Source: Quercus robur (lineage: Eukaryota > Streptophyta > Magnoliopsida > Fagales > Fagaceae). Taken from it: 64,000 nt of DNA. Where the stretch lies: NCBI RefSeq assembly GCF_932294415.1, contig NC_065541.1:48834290-48898289 (forward strand), given 5' to 3'. This document shows, in pieces, positions 59,239 through 64,000 of this stretch. Below the pieces are notes generated by a model. The model saw nothing but the letters and a program-made list of their open reading frames with translations. It was not told the origin of the DNA and did no database searches. Made by a program: the position numbers and the translations under genes. Position 1 is the stretch's first letter; each line of letters begins with the position of its first letter.

Positions 59239-59995
59239 GGATAAAGTTTCTATACAAACTGGCTTGGAGGAAGTTCCTCCAAACAACTAGGTGGCAATCT
59301 TAAACAATGACAGGTACCCTGGTCATGTGCACCAATTTTAGAAAAGTAACGTTACTAAACTTCTCTCTCAGTTAGTTGTGTCTCTCACCTAAATCACTCT
59401 TTCTCTTTCTTTCTCTCCTTCGTTCGAAGTCCAAATTAAAACTAACAACATTAAATGGCAGAAATCACTAGTACTGGCACCAGCCAACCTTCTTCTTTTC
59501 TTTTTTTTAAAAGATCAGAAATTTTATCAATGGAGAAACAAAGATTACAATGATCTTGCACAACAGTTGGCACTTGATAATAACTCACCACTAGGTTCAC
59601 GTCCCAAACCCAATCTAGATCTTAGTGAAAGACCCTAAACATACCCACATCAAAGAGATTATGAAGTATAAGACAAGCGAATTAACCCCAGCCTATTTTT
59701 CACAACAAGGATTCTTTTGATAATCAACAAATTTTATTAACAAGGGAACAGAAACTACAAACTAGACAAATTATGTTGTTGTGAACAACAAAATCCTTGT
59801 CGGTGTTGTTCACAACAAGGATTCTAGGTAATTTCTCATTAATAATAATAATAATATATATATATATATATATATTTTTTTTTGGTTTTAGGCTAAAATT
59901 TGAGAGTAATGGAGGTTATTTTTGGTTTGGATTCAGTAGGGATTAGGCGAACTAGTAGAGAGAGCATGTTATTAGGAACCGAGGAGGAGCAGGGA

Positions 59996-60028
<33 letters not shown>

Positions 60029-60266
60029 GAAAAAAGGGGTTTGAAGTCTGATTTTAGTCTAGAACGAAGGAGAGAGAAAGTGTTTTAGGTGAGAGAAACA
60101 TCTAAGAGAGAAGTCAGTAACTTTACTTAACAGCGTTACTTTTCAACTTTAAGCTAAAATTGGTCATCTGCAATGCACATGACCAGGACACTTGTCATTG
60201 TTTAAGATTGCCACCTAGATGTTTGGAGGAGCTTTCTCCAAACCAATTTGTATAGAAACTTTATCC
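59239..60266. mobile_element. Non-autonomous Mutator-type element, 1.03 kb
   Basis: Starts GGATAAAGTTTCTATACAAA with an inverse match at the right end. Terminal inverted repeats are about 205-220 bp (59239-59445, 60048-60266), including GGTGGCAATCTTAAACAATG in both. Perfect 9-bp duplication TTACAATAT (59230-59238, 60267-60275). The interior has a repeated CACAACAAGGATTCT (59701, 59808), an (AT)n near 59855-59875 and a GA-rich tract (59992-60030), and no recognisable gene. Its terminal repeats differ from those of the Pack-MULE. Confidence 0.88.
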
Positions 60267-60275
60267 TTACAATAT

Positions 60276-60738
60276 TTATTTTGGCTCTTTCATCCATATT
60301 TACATCACATCTACACGGATAAGATTTGTTTTTTCTATTTTTATAACACATATGGTATTTAAAAATTAAATAAATGTCAATTGTCATGCATTGACTAAAA
60401 ATAGGAGGGAATTGAATGATTAAATGGAGAAGATTTTTTCCCCACCTACTAAAGTCACATGTTTGACGTGCATGCCTGAAACTATTGATGGCTCTTTTTT
60501 TTTTTTTTTTTTTGAAAGGAACTATTGATGGCTCTTCCATCCATAGTATTTGTCATGTCAATATATAGCTCTTGTTGTAAGTTCTTTTAAAAATAATAAT
60601 TAAAATAAATTGCAAAAATACAAATTACATTGTTTTCAAGTTTGGTCAATTTTTATTTTTGCTAATTAATTCCATTAAATTCACATCAGTTACCATCATT
60701 AATCCTTTCATCTCTAACTACTATATATTTATATTAAC
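60276..60738. other. Spacer with a short direct repeat
   Basis: AACTATTGATGGCTCTT occurs twice (about 60480 and 60520) around a T-run, possibly an old insertion scar. No gene seen. Confidence 0.5.
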
Positions 60739-61309
60739 TGATGGTGTATTATAAAATAGATCAACTCCAAGCTCGTCCATAAGGGTCGTCCAGGGCAAGA
60801 ATAGAAAATTGGACTGTATAGAACGCTCGTCCGTGACAAGGTCATCCATCCAAAAGATACTTGGACGACCTCCATACATTTCGAGCGTGCTTCTCTATAC
60901 ATGTTTTGGACGACCTCCACATTCCTATTTCGGAGCACAAGTAAAAATCGAGGTTTATTGCTACAAACCGCTTCCAATGACGATTATGGAAAATAAGACC
61001 AAACAATATGACTTCCATGGCAGTTACGGAAGTTAACTCCAAACCTTACGACCTCCTCAATGATAGGGGAAGTTATCAGACAAGTAACCGCTTCAAGTAA
61101 GCACTCATCTACGCCAAAATAAAGTAAGTTTTTCGAACATTTTCAAAGAGATTGGAATTCCAGAATTACTGACTTTACCATTGGAGGGTTCTTGGCCAGT
61201 CCTCCCCGGTGACCTTTGATTGTGTATTCATCCTTTCAAGTTTCCCAAGTGATTCTCTTACCATTGAAGCCCGAAGCATTCAGTCTACTGATTTTATTTT
61301 GTATCATCA
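60739..61309 (+). repeat. 5' LTR of the right-edge Tat element (571 bp)
   Basis: Starts TGATGGTGTA and ends TTGTATCATCA, giving TGATG...CATCA inverted ends. A primer-binding-site-like stretch follows one base later, drifted from the sharper sites seen in the other two elements. Contains many CTCGTCC/GGACGA motifs. The left boundary is less certain than the right. Confidence 0.7.
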
Positions 61310-61545
61310 GTTGGTGCTATCTATGAAGAAAGATTTTTTTTTTGCAATTGATCTTTCTTCAACAAAAAGATTGCATGGTTCGGACAAGATCAAGGGCCAC
61401 CAACCCAGGCCATCAAGAAAGTAGGGATGCCTCTAGTAATCCCCACCATGGTTGCCAGTCAGCGCCTGTCATGCAACTGCCATCCGTTCAACACATATAG
61501 TCCATGGCAGCCGCCATGGCATAGTTAACTCATTAGAACCAAGAG

Positions 61546-62400
61546 TTGACCAGAGAGATTGGCTTAAGAAGACAACATCGTGAAAGATATGCAGAGGGGC
61601 AAGCCCAAAGTCAAGAAGATAGAGGAGGAAACGCTGAGCCCAAGAGCCAATCAAAGGGCACCATTTCGCGAAGGGTGCCACACTTGGAGAAGGAGATGGA
61701 TCAGATGAGGAAGGTCATGGACGAGATGAGGGAGAACATGAGAAGGGCGAATCCCATAAAGGATTTAGTCCATCGAACAAACTCCCCTTTCACGGCTTCC
61801 ATCAATGGTCACCCCTTACCCCCGAAGTTCAAGATGCCTTCCTTGGATTCGTATGATGAAACGCGTGACCTTTTCGATCATATTGCTACTTTCAAGACTA
61901 CAATGCACCTTCAAGGGGTTCCAGACGAGATTATGTGTAGAGCCTTCCCTACCACCCTCAAAGGACCAGCACAAATGTGGTTCAGCAAGATACCTCTAAA
62001 CACTGTGAGTTCTTTCGAAGAGTTTAGTAAGTTGTTTGTCAATAATTTCATCAGAGGACAAAGGCACAAACGTTCCTCGTCCAGCCTGCTAACCATTGAA
62101 CAAGGAGAGAATGAAAGCTTGCAGTCCTTCATTACTCGTTTCAATAGGGAAGCCCTAATAGTGGACGAAATGGACGACAAGTTGTTATTGGCAGCCTTCC
62201 ATAATGGAGTTAACTTTGACTTGTTCATCCACAAGCTTTACGAACAAGAGCCTCAAACCATGGCTGAACTCATCCATTCAGCCCCAAATTTTATGAATGC
62301 AGAAGACGCGATTATGGCCAAGAAGAGAAAAAGAGCCGAGAGAATGGAAGCAGATCTCTCGCGCCACTCTAAACAAGGTCCTCGTCCAAAGAAGGGGTAG
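61546..62400 (+). pseudogene. gag region of the right-edge Tat element
   Basis: About 284 codons open, with a coiled-coil-like segment (LEKEMDQMRKVMDEMRENM) followed by the gag core (FDHIATFKTTMHLQGVPDEI, GPAQMWFSKIP, ESLQSFITRFNREAL). Belongs to a fossil element; given as a part, not as a host gene. Confidence 0.85.
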
Positions 62401-63361
62401 ACGGGAGAAAAGAAAGACCAAGACAACAAGAAGGCAGGCTCTTCAGCACGAAGTCAACAATATATGCCCTTGAACATGTTGCTGGAATAGGTGTTTATGC
62501 AAATCAAGGATGATTCTTCTTTGAAGTGGCCCGAAAAAAATGAAGGGAAATCCCAACAAGTACAATAGGAATAAGTATTGTTGCTTCCACAGAGACCATG
62601 TGTATGATACAGACGGGTGTTTTGATTTGAAGCAGCAGATAGAAAATCTCATCAAACAAGGGAAGTTGAGAAACTTCCTTGGACGAGATCATAAAGACGA
62701 GAAGTTGAAGGCAAAGTTGAAAGAGCCATCAAGACCTCCACTTGGAGAAATAAGAATCATCATAGGGGGAACCTCAACAGGACAATCTTCCAAGTCAAGG
62801 AAGACATACCTAAAGGTAGTGTAAAACGTCCAACTTTCAAGACGATCCCCGAGGACGAGGACCACGGACGAGCAGGCCATTACATTCACGGACGAAGATG
62901 CTAAAAGGGTTCACCACCCACATGACGACGCGATCGTTATTACTTTGCTTATTGCTGACTATACAACCAGAAGAGTGTTAGTGGATAATGGTAGTTCAGC
63001 AGACATCTTTGTACTACCCTACTTTCTAGCAAATGAGGCTTGGACGAGACCAACTTAGTCCAGTGAACTCACCTTTGGTGGGATTTGGAGGTATGAAGGT
63101 ACAACCCGTGGGTACTGTTACGTTGCCTGTGGTGGTAGGAGCATATCCATAACAGATAACCAAGGAAGTAAACTTTCTTATGGTAAGGCAAGCGTAATGA
63201 GATCAGTTAGCAACGAGAGAATGTTACGTATCCATGTTGGCTATGGACGAGCAAGTTCAATCAATGAGTATTGAAGAAAGGAGAATTGTTGCAGAACCCA
63301 CCGAAATGCTGGAGGATATCCCTCTGGACGAGAATGACCTGAGAAGTATACTAGGGTCGGA

Positions 63362-64000
63362 GTGAGCATGGAAGAGAAAACGAAGCAAGACCTTGTCCCG
63401 TTCTTAAAGAAGAGCATTGATGTGTTTGCATGGAGTCATGAGGACATGTCGGGTATAGACCTTAGTGTCATTACCCATCGTCTAAATGTAAATCCTTCCT
63501 CCAAACCCATACGCCAGAAGAAAAGAGTATTTGCTCCTGAGCGAGACAATGCCATTAAAGAAGAGGTTCGAAAATTAACTACAGCAAAGTTTATTCGAGA
63601 AGTTTATTATCCAGACTGGTTGGCCAATGTAGTAATGGTCAAGAAGGCTAATGGTAAATGAAGGATGTGTGTGGACTTCACTGATCTAAACAAGGCCAGC
63701 CCCAATGATAGCTATCCATTGTCGCATGTTGATCAGTTGGTGGACTCGATTGCAGGTCATAGGTTGTTAAGTTTCTTGGAGGCTTTCTCAGGTTACAATC
63801 AGATAAGGATGGACAAGGCAGAAAAAGAAAAGACATCCTTTATCACCAATCAAAGCTTGTTCTATTACTAGGTAATGCCCTTCGGTCTGAAGAACACAGA
63901 GGCAACCTATCAAAAGCTGGTTAACCATATGTTTCGTCTATAGATTGGACGAAATGTGGAAGTCTATGTAGATGAAGAGTTTGGACGAGGGGAAACACTT
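63362..64000 (+). pseudogene. Reverse transcriptase region of the right-edge Tat element
   Basis: Recognisable RT blocks: [20 protein letters not shown], then VDFTDLNKASPNDSYPLSHV and LEAFSGYNQI. The region is broken and continues past the window edge. Confidence 0.85.

Larger units (their letters stand above)
60739..64000 (+). mobile_element. Ty3/gypsy LTR retrotransposon, Tat lineage, left part, broken; runs off the window
   Basis: Parts in order: 5' LTR 60739-61309, primer-binding site at about 61311, gag 61546-62400, protease region about 62880-63180, reverse transcriptase from about 63360 to the window end. gag is a long largely open stretch, while pol shows several breaks. A different family from the 11 kb element, with distinct LTRs. 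Age cannot be estimated without the 3' LTR. Confidence 0.9.

Noticed and set aside
59900-60088. 62-codon frame with Arg-Glu repeats
   Set aside because: It is a translation of a GA microsatellite inside a Mutator-type element.
61911-62234. 107-codon minus-strand frame
   Set aside because: Reverse-strand shadow of the gag region of the right-edge gypsy element.

Overview
This is a plant nuclear window, almost certainly from a woody eudicot. The genes have plant-type exon/intron structure, all host proteins are plant families (plant WNK kinase, RS-type splicing factor, DUF579 polysaccharide methyltransferase), and the intergenic DNA is AT-rich and crowded with short transposons and Tat-lineage Ty3/gypsy elements. 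The short-element families (for example the GTGTTTGGATACC MITE) look to me like those of Fagales, perhaps the oak family. That is recollection, not something the sequence proves.

Layout. 1-2921: a WNK8-like kinase running in from the left edge. 3645-4736: two Mutator-type MITEs around a solo-LTR-like block. 5007-7520: RNA polymerase III subunit NRPC11 (minus). 9010-9534: an unrecognised open segment, probably a gene fragment. 10604-36217: a tandem duplication of a roughly 5 kb unit. The right copy has grown to about 20 kb by nested insertions: an 11 kb Tat gypsy element, a solo LTR, and a Harbinger-like MITE that itself received a 3.5 kb non-autonomous LTR element. 36632-37376: a Yippee-like zinc protein whose promoter and leader were part of the duplicated unit. 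37.4-50.9 kb: mostly AT-rich spacer with MITEs and a SINE, plus a one-exon EF-hand gene of the PBP1/KIC type at 45307-45663. 50919-53765: splicing factor RS31 (minus). 54280-55936: a Pack-MULE-like Mutator transposon carrying a broken copy of a DUF579 methyltransferase gene, about 125 bp beyond the RS31 TATA box. 57918-58710: a solo LTR. 59239-60266: a second Mutator-type element. 60739-64000: the left part of another Tat gypsy element that leaves the window.

The host genes are unrelated housekeeping or signalling genes with no operon-like relation. The window's most informative content is its transposon history. Several insertions have target-site duplications readable to the base, and the paralogous copies of the 5 kb unit supply empty sites. 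The best candidates for something undescribed are the gene-carrying Mutator element next to RS31, the antisense reading frames with their own TATA-like boxes in two Tat-lineage elements, and the 81-bp repeat array that stays open on both strands. All coordinates were read by eye; exon joints of host genes were checked for GT/AG and frame, but no alignment or search was run.
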